Shown piece by piece: positions 16,688 to 25,463 of a stretch of DNA of 43,181 nucleotides; the first letter of the stretch is position 1; each line of letters begins with the position of its first letter. A program made the position numbers and the translations under genes. The stretch comes from an uncultured bacterium (lineage in GTDB: Bacteria > Planctomycetota > UBA1135 > GCA-002686595): contig CALCXM010000189.1 in the NCBI GenBank assembly GCA_937905825.1, forward strand, positions 1 to 43,181, written 5' to 3'. The notes under the pieces are model-generated. The model was not told the DNA's origin and made no database searches. It saw only the letters and a list, made by a program, of their open reading frames with translations.

Positions 16688-17935
16688 TCAGCGGTGCACT
16701 TTCGAGGGTCGACCGTCCCCGAGTCCGTCCAACAACTGGCTTAGCTGCTTTGCGGCCAGGGCGTGCCCTGCCGTGTTGATGTGATGATCGAAATCCCAGT
16801 AAAGCGGTTCGCTGGCGGCGCGGAATGCATCGCGCAGGTCGATGCAGGGAACACCTAGGGATTCAGCCTCCTGCAACATGGAATTCGCAAGATCACTCGT
16901 CTCGGTCAGCTCCTCGTAATTCCAACCCAAGTTCTCGAGTGCCGTCCTGATTCCCTCCTCGTCCAGGTGCGGCTGAACCTCGAAGAGCGATGGGAGATAC
17001 ATGAGCACGAACTTCGAACCAGCCTGCTCGCAGATCCCACGGGTGTCCTGAACGAATTCGGAGATGGCTTCTTTGGCCAGGGCAAGCTCCTGCGGTTGGC
17101 AGTGGAGCCGGATCACCTGGTTGAGGCTTTGGGCAAACAATTGCGTGGACTCCTTGCTCAGCCGCTTCCACTCCGCACGGAACTCCTTGGGCACGTGAGC
17201 GCTAACGGGCAGCCGATGGAAGAACCGGTAGGTGCCAACGCTGGACGAGAAGTCATTCCCGCCATAGACAACCACGACAAAAACATCGGGCGTCAAACCC
17301 TCGAACTTCCGGGCAACCCCGCTGTAGTTGTAGAGCATGTAGCCGCCAACTCCGGCGTTGATGACCTCAACGCTGCGCTCAGGCCGATCCCTGCGCAGGA
17401 TCGCCTCCGCCACCTCGGTCAGGTGTTCGTGCATCGGAACCACCCCTTCCGTGTGGGAGTCCCCGGTCACGATCACGCGCAAGTCAGGCTTGACCTGCGA
17501 AAGCTCCGTCTCCCGCCGGAAGCCAAGGGAGTTGTTCACCATCAAGTAGTCACCATCCGGGTGCGTCCGACCCGGCATGCTGTAACGGAACCCCGCCTTG
17601 CCCCAATAGAACGAGTAGGGGTCGTATTGGCTGCGAGGATTGGGCTTCCGAATGGTTGGAAACATGCGCTTCGCTAGGGCCCGGGGTAGGTCCGCGTAGT
17701 TGTGCCTCCCGACCATCAAGGGCGCGCTCGGCGGAGCCGCCATCACCGTGTTGCGCGCAACCCCTTCGGGCTTTTCATTGGAGCGTTTGAGAAAGTACTG
17801 CGCGACCTCGTCCCGGGTGTCGACCAACTCGACCGTGCCCGCGTCGGGACGACGCTCCAAGATCCAGGCGACGATAATGAGTCCGAGGACGCTCGACACA
17901 AGCGCCATAACCACCCGTTGTTTGCCACGTCCCAT
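16688..17935 (-). CDS. Membrane-anchored SGNH/GDSL hydrolase
   Basis: About 415 residues. An N-terminal membrane helix (VVMALVSSVLGLIIVAWIL) anchors an external hydrolase domain. The SGNH blocks are present in order: block I VTGDSHTEG with nucleophile Ser (~160), block II 'INAGVGGYM' Gly, block III VVYGGNDF Asn, and block V 'DFDHHINTAGH' with the DxxH pair (~381-384). Family members are esterases or acyltransferases of lipids, sugars and polysaccharides. The ATG at 17935 was chosen over a GTG at 17944; neither has a clear Shine-Dalgarno. It is divergent from the ribosome hibernation gene across 242 bp. It could act in acetyl-group handling of an exopolysaccharide (inference). Confidence 0.8.
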   Translation of the reverse strand: MGRGKQRVVMALVSSVLGLIIVAWILERRPDAGTVELVDTRDEVAQYFLKRSNEKPEGVARNTVMAAPPSAPLMVGRHNYADLPRALAKRMFPTIRKPNPRSQYDPYSFYWGKAGFRYSMPGRTHPDGDYLMVNNSLGFRRETELSQVKPDLRVIVTGDSHTEGVVPMHEHLTEVAEAILRRDRPERSVEVINAGVGGYMLYNYSGVARKFEGLTPDVFVVVVYGGNDFSSSVGTYRFFHRLPVSAHVPKEFRAEWKRLSKESTQLFAQSLNQVIRLHCQPQELALAKEAISEFVQDTRGICEQAGSKFVLMYLPSLFEVQPHLDEEGIRTALENLGWNYEELTETSDLANSMLQEAESLGVPCIDLRDAFRAASEPLYWDFDHHINTAGHALAAKQLSQLLDGLGDGRPSKVHR

Positions 17936-18095
17936 GGAATTCACGATAGCAGAAGCCCGGCAATTCTGGTGTGCTCCATCAAGAACGTGGGCGAGCGAGA
18001 CTCACATCGCTTTCCAGGGCCAGGCCACAGGCTCAGCGCCAAAAATCGAACAGGCCCCGCCCCGCCGCCCCGGGCCAAAAGGGACGGTTACAACC

Positions 18096-18125
18096 TTGTT
18101 CTCCCCTTGCCAGCGTGGGTAGAGT
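18096..18125 (+). promoter_or_regulatory. Weak candidate promoter upstream of the ribosome hibernation gene
   Basis: TTGTTC and TAGAGT are separated by 18 bp, about 53 bp before the ATG. Each hexamer is only a partial match to the housekeeping consensus, so this is a suggestion. Confidence 0.25.
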
Positions 18126-18177
18126 GCCCATCTCTACATTGGCTATTCCCTCTCCAACCACACCCCAGGAGCCCCCC

Positions 18178-18486
18178 ATGATTATCCAGATCTACCACGG
18201 CGAAGTGAAGAAGTCGGACTCAATCGACGAGCACATCAACGAGCGGCTCGGCAAGGAACTGGCGCACATCGCGGACCGCATCACTCGTGTGGAAGTGCAC
18301 CTGCACGACGACAACGGTTCAGAGAAGTCTGGACCCCAGGACAAGCGCGTGATCATGGAAGCACGTCCGGCCGGGAGGCAGCCACTCGCCGTGGAACACA
18401 AAGGCGACAACATGATCCAAGTTATCAGCGACGGCGCGGGCAAGCTCGCGCGCGCCTTGAAGCACGCCTTCGACAAAGCCAAATAG
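18178..18486 (+). CDS. hpf: HPF/RaiA family ribosome hibernation-promoting factor (short form)
   Basis: A 102-residue protein. The ATG at 18178 has an ideal AGGAG 9 nt upstream, so longer readings are rejected. It shows the HPF/RaiA pattern: MIIQIYHGEVKKSDSIDEHINERLGKEL (beta-alpha), ADRITRVEVHLHDDNG (beta hairpin, 'D.it.vevhl.d.ng'), DKRVIMEARPAGRQPLAVEH, and a C-terminal helix GDNMIQVISDGAGKLARALKH. Proteins of this family bind the 30S A/P-site channel and switch off ribosomes in stationary phase or stress. It lacks the C-terminal dimerisation domain of long HPF. It is followed on the same strand by the UbiB-like kinase gene after 98 bp. Promoter evidence is weak. Confidence 0.85.
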   Translation: MIIQIYHGEVKKSDSIDEHINERLGKELAHIADRITRVEVHLHDDNGSEKSGPQDKRVIMEARPAGRQPLAVEHKGDNMIQVISDGAGKLARALKHAFDKAK

Positions 18487-18584
18487 GATGAACAAGCGAG
18501 CGCAAGGCTCTCACCGCAAAGCGCCTGGAGCGCTGGGCGCCGGCTCCTATCCCCCAGCAACGCTCGGCAAGCTCCCGTGGTTCT

Positions 18585-20288
18585 ATGCTGCTTGACGTGC
18601 TAATCGCAGCGGAAGACCTGGGTCGGCTTCACGAGATGGCGCGCATCCTCGTGAAGTTTGGCTTTACGGATCTCGTCCAGCGCATGGGCTTGCTCGGTTT
18701 CTTGCAGCGCGCGGGCAAACTCCTGCGCATCGATACGGGCCAGGGGCCCGCGGAGCCCATGGAACGCCGGGCGCGCTTGGCTCTGGAGGAACTCGGTCCG
18801 ACCTTCGTCAAGCTCGGACAGTTGCTCGCCAGCCGCAGCGATCTGCTGCCCTCCGAATGGGTCGATGAGTTTTCCCAACTGCAGTTTCAGGTCAAGAAGG
18901 TTGCCTGGGAGGAGTTGCGCGAGCAGCTGATCGAGGATCTTGGCAAGCCTCCTGAAGAGGTCTTCTCTGATCTGCAAACAGAACCCCTGGCGGCGGGCTC
19001 CATCGGCCAAGTGCACTGCGCCAAATTGCGTCCTCAGGGCAATCAAGCAGGCGCCCAGGGGCAGGTCGCGCAGGAGGTCGTGCTCAAGGTCCGGCGCCCG
19101 GGCATCAAGGCCATTGTGTTGGCGGATCTGCGCTTGCTCGAACGCCTGACCGACCTGCTCGAGCAGGAGGTGCCAGAGTTTCGGCGTTATCGCCCAAAGG
19201 CCTTGATTCGGCAATTCGGGCGTTCCATCAGAACCGAGCTCGACCTCGCCTTGGAAGCGCGCAACACCAAGCTCGCCCGGGAAAACATGCGCGAGTTCGA
19301 GCAGCTCGTGGTCCCCCGGGTCTACGACGAGTACAGCGGGCCGCGGCTGGTCGTGCTCGAGCGTTTGCACGGGACGCCCGCGGTCGAGTGGCTGCGGCAA
19401 GGCCGGCAACAGGACTTTGACGGGCCGCGCCTGGCGACCATCGGGGCTGAGTCCGTGCTGCACATGGTCTTCCTTGATCGTTTCTTCCACGCAGACCCGC
19501 ACCCCGGGAACCTGCTGTTCATGCCCGATGGTCGCGTGGGGCTCTTGGACTTCGGCATGATGGGGCGGCTCTCCGAATCGCGTCGGGAAGAATTCGCGGG
19601 GCTGCTTAGCGCGGTCATCGGTCACGACGAAGATGGCATGGTCGATACGCTGCTCGAGTGGACGGACGGCGGCGCGACCGACGTGGAGCAACTGACCCAG
19701 GATTGCAGTGACTTCCTCGATCGCCACGCCTCCCAAGAATTGCGCCACTTGGAAGTCTCGGCGGTGCTTTCCGACATCCGTCAGATCGTCAGGGAGAATC
19801 ACTTGGTCTTGCCGGGAGACGTGGCGCTCTTGATCAAGGTCTTCCTGACCCTGGAAGGACTGGGGCGCGCCTTGGATCCGCAGTTCAGCTTGGACAAGCA
19901 CATCGCGCCCCTCGCGCGCAAAATGATGATGCAAATCCGCTCGCCCAAAAAGATGGCGATCCGGAATTGGCGTCAGGTGCAGCGACTCCTGAGCTCACTG
20001 CCACGGGACACGCGCAAGCTGATCCAACGCATGCGTCGGGGCGGATTCAAGATTGATTTGGACCTGCAAAGGCTGGAAGAGTTCGGACGCCAACTCGATC
20101 GCAGCGCCAACCGCGTCACCATGGGACTCATCACCTCCGCCTTGATCGTCGGTACTTCCATCGCCATGACCATTGACGGCGGTCCCAAACTCTTCGGCAT
20201 ACCAATCCTGGGCCTCGCGGGCTTCGTCACGTCCTTCCTGATCGGAATGATGTTGCTCTGGTCGATACTGCGCAGCGGGAACCGCTAG
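18585..20288 (+). CDS. ubiB: UbiB/ABC1 (AarF) family atypical kinase
   Basis: A 567-residue protein with the complete ABC1 kinase signature. The KxGQ motif is KLGQ at 76-79 (FVKLGQLLASRSDLLP). The Ala-rich loop is EPLAAGSIGQVH (~134-144). A Lys (K168) lies in VVLKVRRPG, the catalytic segment is HADPHPGN (302-309), and the metal-binding DFG is at 322-324. Two membrane helices close the protein (LITSALIVGTSIAMTI and PILGLAGFVTSFLIGMMLLW). UbiB-type proteins are ATPases that support isoprenoid quinone biosynthesis or lipid handling at the membrane. The gene symbol reflects the family; a role in ubiquinone or menaquinone synthesis here is not shown. It shares its last base with the start of the next gene. 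Confidence 0.85.
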   Translation: MLLDVLIAAEDLGRLHEMARILVKFGFTDLVQRMGLLGFLQRAGKLLRIDTGQGPAEPMERRARLALEELGPTFVKLGQLLASRSDLLPSEWVDEFSQLQFQVKKVAWEELREQLIEDLGKPPEEVFSDLQTEPLAAGSIGQVHCAKLRPQGNQAGAQGQVAQEVVLKVRRPGIKAIVLADLRLLERLTDLLEQEVPEFRRYRPKALIRQFGRSIRTELDLALEARNTKLARENMREFEQLVVPRVYDEYSGPRLVVLERLHGTPAVEWLRQGRQQDFDGPRLATIGAESVLHMVFLDRFFHADPHPGNLLFMPDGRVGLLDFGMMGRLSESRREEFAGLLSAVIGHDEDGMVDTLLEWTDGGATDVEQLTQDCSDFLDRHASQELRHLEVSAVLSDIRQIVRENHLVLPGDVALLIKVFLTLEGLGRALDPQFSLDKHIAPLARKMMMQIRSPKKMAIRNWRQVQRLLSSLPRDTRKLIQRMRRGGFKIDLDLQRLEEFGRQLDRSANRVTMGLITSALIVGTSIAMTIDGGPKLFGIPILGLAGFVTSFLIGMMLLWSILRSGNR

Positions 20289-21412
20289 TGAACCTGCACG
20301 CCGGGGCCAGATCTCTCGATCGGGTTCGCGCTCGCGTGCTGCGCCCCTTGTTCGCCCTGCGCCCCCTGCGGCGCATCTACTTCGAGCGGGCCGAGCGCTT
20401 GGGATTCCAGCACGCCCTGTTTGCCGCCTGCGCCTTGCTGTTCGCCCTGAACTTCCCCCTCTGGCAACTGCTGCTGGGGCCGGCGGTCTTCGGCTACGCG
20501 CACTTGCTCTCGAGCGTGCGTCACGTTCCAGCCGCCGTTGCCCGCGGAACGCGAAGGCCGAGGATCTCCACTCGCGCTCTCGCGCTCTTGCTGGGCGCCT
20601 GTGCTGGCCACATCCTGTACCGCTTCATCCAGGCTGCGGGCTGGCTTCAGCAGGGGCCGGCGAATCAGTCCGAATGGCAAGGACTAGGCACCCTTGACGT
20701 GCTGTTCGTCGCCTCCCTGTGCCTGGGCTTCGCTCCCTTGGCTAGGCGCCGGGCCTCGCAATGGATCGGAGCCCTGCTGCTCCTCCCGCTCTTGATCGCG
20801 ATGCTGAGCGCGCCGCTCGAAACCGCCGGGCTACTGATCCTGCTGCACAACCTGATTGCCTACGCGTACTGGCTGGCCTTTGCGCCAACGGGCAAGGCAC
20901 GTCTGCATGCGTTGGTCGCCCTCGCCACGATCTTGATCGTGGGCGGGCTCGTGCTTGTCGGAGCTTTGGACGGGCTGCTTCCCGAAGCGCACGGCAGCGA
21001 GTTCCTGACTTCCATCGGATTGAACCTGCAAGACCTGGGCCTGTCGATTTTGCCGGCCAGCAGCGATCCAATGCTCTGGACCCGCCTGGTGGTCGCTTTC
21101 GCTTTTGGACAGTCGTGTCACTACTTCGTTTGGCTGAAGGCGATCCCCGAATCCCGTCAATCCAAGCGAGTTCCGCGCACCGTTCGTAGCTGCTTGCGAA
21201 CTCTAGAGCTCGAGTTCACCCGGGACGGCGCCCACGTCTTGGTCTACGCCCTGGGTGCTTCGTTCCTGCTCTGGCTCTTCTTGGCCGTTCCCGAAGTGCG
21301 TCGGTTCTACTTCCTGTTCGCTGGCTTTCACGGACTGCTAGAACTTGCGGGACTGCCCCATCTCCTAGCCTGCTCTGCCCCTAGAAGAGCAACAGCGAGC
21401 CAAGTCCAGTGA
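20288..21412 (+). CDS. Polytopic membrane protein with conserved-looking His residues, unrecognised family
   Basis: A 374-residue protein starting with GTG at 20288, overlapping the UbiB stop by one base, so it is translationally coupled. About eight to nine hydrophobic helices are visible. Several His residues sit inside or at the ends of helices (FGYAHLLSSVRH, LLHNLIAYAYWLAF, FGQSCHYFVWLKAIPE, FAGFHGLLELAGLPHLL). This pattern recalls membrane enzymes with His-bound metal, such as the Brp/Blh carotene dioxygenase group, but I do not see that family's diagnostic motifs and do not assign it. Operon context with a UbiB-like kinase suggests a lipid or isoprenoid link (inference). The 3' end overlaps the convergent 104-residue gene by 32 bp. 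Confidence 0.65.
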   Translation: MNLHAGARSLDRVRARVLRPLFALRPLRRIYFERAERLGFQHALFAACALLFALNFPLWQLLLGPAVFGYAHLLSSVRHVPAAVARGTRRPRISTRALALLLGACAGHILYRFIQAAGWLQQGPANQSEWQGLGTLDVLFVASLCLGFAPLARRRASQWIGALLLLPLLIAMLSAPLETAGLLILLHNLIAYAYWLAFAPTGKARLHALVALATILIVGGLVLVGALDGLLPEAHGSEFLTSIGLNLQDLGLSILPASSDPMLWTRLVVAFAFGQSCHYFVWLKAIPESRQSKRVPRTVRSCLRTLELEFTRDGAHVLVYALGASFLLWLFLAVPEVRRFYFLFAGFHGLLELAGLPHLLACSAPRRATASQVQ

Positions 21413-21695
21413 TCAGATTGGCGAGTGCCGCTAGGGCAAGGCTTCTGCGCAGAGACAATGGCGTGAGCAGAAAGTACCCGAGGGCTTCGACCACAACCAC
21501 GCCGACTTCGATGATCAAGAGCGGCGCCAGACCTTCCCAGTAGGCGAGATTGGCCAGGGGGTGGGTGAAGAGGTTGAGCAGCAGCGCAATCTGCCAAACG
21601 CGCGCACGGTCCCTGCTCGGCGTGCAGACCAGCAGCAGCGGAATCTCGACCGCGATCGTCACCCCAAGCGCGAGAAAGTAGGTGCCGAGGCCCAA
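21381..21695 (-). CDS. Small integral membrane protein
   Basis: A 104-residue protein with three or four hydrophobic helices (YFLALGVTIAVEIPLLLV, LAPLLIIEVGVVVVEALGYFLL, LALAALANLITGLGSLLLF). The only start in frame with full coverage is TTG at 21695; no Shine-Dalgarno precedes it. It lies 13 bp after the 56-residue membrane protein on the same strand, which favours coupled expression. Charges between helices (SRDRARVW, LSLRR) suggest cytoplasmic loops. The family is not recognised. The 3' end overlaps the end of the convergent 374-residue gene by 32 bp. Confidence 0.6.
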   Translation of the reverse strand: MGLGTYFLALGVTIAVEIPLLLVCTPSRDRARVWQIALLLNLFTHPLANLAYWEGLAPLLIIEVGVVVVEALGYFLLTPLSLRRSLALAALANLITGLGSLLLF

Positions 21696-21708
21696 GGAGC
21701 GATCAGGC

Positions 21709-21879
21709 TTATGGCTTCTTCGAGCGCTTGTTCCGAACGAACAGATAGATCAGCACAACCCCGACGACCGCCGCCCCCAGGGCGAGCATCATCTTGGGGC
21801 CGCTCTCCATCGGGTCATTTGCTACCAAGTCGAAAAGCGCGATCGAGGTTCCACAGAAAATGGCGGCAGGTTGCATCAT
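21709..21879 (-). CDS. Small single-helix membrane protein
   Basis: A 56-residue protein. The start MMQPAAIF was chosen because AAGGA lies 5 nt upstream; longer readings add sequence upstream with no coding look. The N-terminus may be a weak signal sequence (AAIFCGTSIALFDLVAND). A single membrane helix follows (MMLALGAAVVGVVLIYLFV), then a basic tail RNKRSKKP. It sits between the caspase gene and the 104-residue membrane protein on the same strand. Its function is unknown, and its small size makes it a modest-confidence call. Confidence 0.5.
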   Translation of the reverse strand: MMQPAAIFCGTSIALFDLVANDPMESGPKMMLALGAAVVGVVLIYLFVRNKRSKKP

Positions 21880-21952
21880 GAATCCTTGGCTCTCTCGGGA
21901 GTCTGGCGGCGAACCACAGCGGTCCAGGCGCGGGGTTCTGATTCTAGGAGGC

Positions 21953-24900
21953 TCAGTTCCCCACAGGCAAGCGTACGGTCTGATGAACGTTGTCGCGGTC
22001 CACGCTCGGATGCTGCCGGCCTCCGGTTTCATCGGCCACCCGGGGCGTCACGTACTGGCGCAACTCATAGGTGTCCACCCAACCGTCCTGGTCGCGATCC
22101 GCTTTGCCCGTGAGGGCCTCGAGCACCTTTTCGGTGAACCAACCGTTCTGAATGGCGGGGTCTTCGTAGGAGAACTCGCTGCCGCGGGACGAGGAGTACA
22201 CGATCGCCCCGGAACGCCGTAGCAGGTCGTAGAAGATGTAGCGGTTGCGGTCGATGCTGCGCACGGCGGCGCGCCCCTCGCTAGCGCCGGAGCGTTGGGT
22301 GAGTTTCTTGGAGGTGCGCGCTCGCATGTTCCCCGGTGGACTCGCAAGCGCCAACCAGTCCTCTTCCAGTTCCCCGGACTCACAGGCATCCATCAGGAAC
22401 AACTTGTGACGGGCCGGAGACTTGGCGAGCAAGTCCTCCAACAATTCGAAGGGCACCGCCGAGCCGGCCAAGTCGTCGAGGTTTGCCTCGTGAGTCAGGA
22501 AGTACCAGGTGGACTCGGAATCGCTGTCGTGGACTCCGTGCCCGGCAACGAACAAGAGCAGCGTGTCGTTCACGTCCAGCTTGCCCAGGGGTTCCAGCAA
22601 CTGCTGAATCATGTCCTGGGTCACGTCCTCGTTCACGAGCATGTACGTGACCACTTCGGAGTACTTGCCCTTTGCGTTCTTTGCCAGCTGGAGCGCCAGG
22701 TCCTGGGAGTCCTTGTGAGCGTAGGCCAAGTCGAGGGCATCGTCCTGGTAGTCGGAGACGCCTAGGGAGACCACGTGCAAGGCGGGCTTGACGGCTTTGT
22801 TTTGCCGCACGTTCACTAGCGCGCGCAAGGACTCGGCGCCGCGACTGTTCAAGACGCTGACTTCGATGCGATTCTCACCAGCGCCTAGGGCGACCTGAAG
22901 CGCGCCCTCGTAGCGCTGTCCCTGCACCGACTGTTCACCGGCGGGCACGCCGTTGACCCAGGTGAAGAGTTTGCCCAGGGGGTACAAACGGTCCTCGGCG
23001 ATCACGCGCAGGTTGGCCAGCTCGCCTTCCACTTGCAGCAGTTCCGCTGTGAGAGTGGGCGCATGCAAGGGTGCTTGCAAGTCCTCCTCCGTCAACCCCG
23101 CCTTGCGCAAACGACGCAAGTACTGCCCGTGGTAGTGCTCTACTAGGGTTCGTGTTCGACGTGCCGCCTGCTTGCCGACCACCGTCAAACCGCGTCCGCC
23201 CTCAGCATCCCCGGAGGACCCTCCCTCGGATCCAGGCTCCCCGCCGGAACCAAGAATCTCGAGCATCAGATCCGGGCGGTTGAAGCGCAGGGCGAACTGA
23301 TCCACGCTGAAGGACTCACGCCCCGAGGTCATGCCGAGCAGCTCTCCCCCGCCGCGCGAGCCATCGAACAATCCCTTGTCCGTGTACATGATCCACTGGT
23401 CTCCACGGAACAACCAGTTGACCGCTTCGTCCGTTTCCCAAAGCCAGACGCGCACGGATCCATCGCTGCCCCCGGTGACTATGCCCCGACCATCGTGAGT
23501 GAAGAGCGGCCCGCGGATTCCGTTGAGTGATTGAATTCCCGGGTGCGCGAGTTCCTTGAGCTTCTTGCCCTGGGCGTCGATCAGCGTGACCGTACCGTCC
23601 CGCTCGTTGGCCCCCGTGTAGGCCAAGACTTTTCCAGTCGGAGAAATGGCGAGCTGATAGGCACCGGGATCCACCTGCGCCTTGGAGATCTCCATCCCGG
23701 TGATCCCATCGCGGATCGTGAGTTTGCCTGACTGCAGGGTGTAGAGCCGCTGCCCATCCGGGGAGAAGAGCAGCTCCATCCCGTACCCCGCGCTTTTCAT
23801 GCCCCACTCAATTCTCGAAGCGGAGGGGTCCTTGAGCGGCCGAACGCCAAACCAATCCCCATAGTCCAGGGCATGCACCCCGTTGGGCATTGGAATCGAT
23901 TGAACACCTGGCAACGTCTTTCCTGGCCCCAACCACTGGGCCGCCCACTCGGGGATGGAGCGCTCGCCGTAGGGAAGTTCCTGTCGCTTCAGCAACTCCC
24001 CGGAGAGCGAATAGCGATGCAAGAACTCGCGCTTGGGCTTCAACTCCTTGACACGAACGACAAGAGACCTGCCGTCCTTCCCGAAGGCGATGGGAGTTCG
24101 CGACCAATCCTCGAAAAGCGCCTCGCCCGAATTGTCGAGGGGCAAGAAGCTGCTCAGCGTTTCTCCCGTAAAGCCCCAAACACGAATCAGGCCGCTCGAA
24201 TCGATGCTAGCGAGCAGGTCCGACACGGGCGAAACTGCGACCGCGTGGATGTCGGACTTCCTGAGCGGTAGCTCGTGCAACAACTGCCCGCGAGGGTCAA
24301 CGAAGTGATGCACGTATTGTCCAGCAATCGCCCGCGGGTTCGTGCCCCGGGCGCTTCCGATGAGCATGTCAGCGGTGCAGGCATTCACCCAAAATCCTGC
24401 AATGCGCTGCAGCAGCTCCCCTTCCGCGGTCCAGAGTTCGGTGTCGTCTCCGGTGGTCGTCAGGAACCCACTCTCACCGAAAGCCAAAAGCGATCCGGGG
24501 GAGCCCGTGCCACTCTTCAGATCCCGCAGCCAGGTTCCATCGGGGGAAAAGATCCGTATTAGCGGACCCGCTTCGGGCTCGCTGCCCATGTTCCTGGCGA
24601 GCCCCACGGCTAGGTAGCGTCCGTCGTTGGAGAAGGTCATGGAGCGAATCCGAGTGCCTTGTCCTAAGGGAAACGATCGCAGCTCTTTCCCGCTGAAGTC
24701 CCACACCCTGGCTTGGATATCAAAGCTGTGGTCATCCTCGACTGCCCCGTAGACCAGAGCGCTAGCAGGTGAAAAGCACAGGGCGTCCTGGTGCTCCCCC
24801 ACATTCGCGAGCAGCTCGCCCTTGAGGTTGAACAGGTTGAAGGAGGAGGTCGTCTCCACGGCCAGCACTTCGCCATCGGGACTCCAGGTGTAACCATGCC

Positions 24901-25267
24901 CCCGGGAGAAGCCATCGACTTTGAGCTTCAGCAGCGGCTCTCCCCGCAAGTCCAGCAGAGTGTCACTCACCGCAATCAAGTCGTGGGTCGGATTGAGCGC
25001 GATGCTGGTCACGCCGCCCAGGTGACTGATCGTGCGCAGGATCCGACCCCGTGAGTTCCACAGTTGAATCCCACTGGAGCTTGCGGTCGCGATCAAACTC
25101 CCGTCCGGGCGCGGATGGAAGCGCACTCCGGGCTTGCCCGACTGGACGACGAGTTCTTTGGTGGGTTCGGACCTCTCCGGAGCCCCAACTTGCGACAGCT
25201 GCGCACTCGGTTCCTGGGCAGCAACAAGAGAACTGAGGAAGGCTAGGACCGAAATCAAACAACTCAT
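21953..25267 (-). CDS. Secreted WD40-caspase (peptidase C14/metacaspase-like) protein with EF-hand loop
   Basis: A 1104-residue protein with a signal peptide (MSCLISVLAFLSSLVAA, cut before QEP). Residues ~45-690 form WD40-type beta-propeller repeats (FSPDGEVLAVETTSSFNLFNLKGE, AVSPVSDLLASIDSSGLIRVWG, FTHDGRGIVTGGSDGSVRVW). Residues ~860-1100 are a caspase-fold domain: start VVSLGVSDYQDDALDLAYAHKD, catalytic His H910 in FVAGHGVHD and catalytic Cys C962 in LMDACESGE. Within its last part is a canonical 12-residue EF-hand loop (1057-1068; D, D, D, D and E at positions 1, 3, 5, 9 and 12), as in several bacterial caspases. Arg/Lys cleavage specificity and self-processing are possible but untested. 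The signal peptide implies action outside the cytoplasm. The start has no clear Shine-Dalgarno. Confidence 0.85.
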   Translation of the reverse strand: MSCLISVLAFLSSLVAAQEPSAQLSQVGAPERSEPTKELVVQSGKPGVRFHPRPDGSLIATASSSGIQLWNSRGRILRTISHLGGVTSIALNPTHDLIAVSDTLLDLRGEPLLKLKVDGFSRGHGYTWSPDGEVLAVETTSSFNLFNLKGELLANVGEHQDALCFSPASALVYGAVEDDHSFDIQARVWDFSGKELRSFPLGQGTRIRSMTFSNDGRYLAVGLARNMGSEPEAGPLIRIFSPDGTWLRDLKSGTGSPGSLLAFGESGFLTTTGDDTELWTAEGELLQRIAGFWVNACTADMLIGSARGTNPRAIAGQYVHHFVDPRGQLLHELPLRKSDIHAVAVSPVSDLLASIDSSGLIRVWGFTGETLSSFLPLDNSGEALFEDWSRTPIAFGKDGRSLVVRVKELKPKREFLHRYSLSGELLKRQELPYGERSIPEWAAQWLGPGKTLPGVQSIPMPNGVHALDYGDWFGVRPLKDPSASRIEWGMKSAGYGMELLFSPDGQRLYTLQSGKLTIRDGITGMEISKAQVDPGAYQLAISPTGKVLAYTGANERDGTVTLIDAQGKKLKELAHPGIQSLNGIRGPLFTHDGRGIVTGGSDGSVRVWLWETDEAVNWLFRGDQWIMYTDKGLFDGSRGGGELLGMTSGRESFSVDQFALRFNRPDLMLEILGSGGEPGSEGGSSGDAEGGRGLTVVGKQAARRTRTLVEHYHGQYLRRLRKAGLTEEDLQAPLHAPTLTAELLQVEGELANLRVIAEDRLYPLGKLFTWVNGVPAGEQSVQGQRYEGALQVALGAGENRIEVSVLNSRGAESLRALVNVRQNKAVKPALHVVSLGVSDYQDDALDLAYAHKDSQDLALQLAKNAKGKYSEVVTYMLVNEDVTQDMIQQLLEPLGKLDVNDTLLLFVAGHGVHDSDSESTWYFLTHEANLDDLAGSAVPFELLEDLLAKSPARHKLFLMDACESGELEEDWLALASPPGNMRARTSKKLTQRSGASEGRAAVRSIDRNRYIFYDLLRRSGAIVYSSSRGSEFSYEDPAIQNGWFTEKVLEALTGKADRDQDGWVDTYELRQYVTPRVADETGGRQHPSVDRDNVHQTVRLPVGN

Positions 25268-25440
25268 AGGAATCGACTCACTCGCGGTTCACGGGGGCGG
25301 CAGTGCTCTAGCCTATTGGCTTCCGACAGTGCTCACAAGAGTGCCCAGTCTTCAGATCAATCCTTGGCGCGCCCCTCCCTGCCAACACGGGTGAGACACG
25401 AGCGACCGAGTTCCCCCTCGATCCGTGGGCCCAAAGGCCC

Positions 25441-25460
25441 AATCGACTCATGAAGGGAGC
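25441..25460 (-). repeat. Dispersed repeat, partial copy 3
   Basis: The minus-strand sequence GCTCCCTTCATGAGTCGATT matches 17 of 20 positions of either full copy (core TTCATGAGTCGATT). It lies 3 bp beyond the stop of the 194-residue gene. Only the core is shared, so it may be independent of the other two copies. Confidence 0.4.
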
Positions 25461-25463
25461 GCG

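Noticed and set aside
18600..19934. 444-codon open frame antisense to the UbiB-like gene
   Set aside because: Mirror-image of high GC3 coding on the other strand; no start signal or domain.
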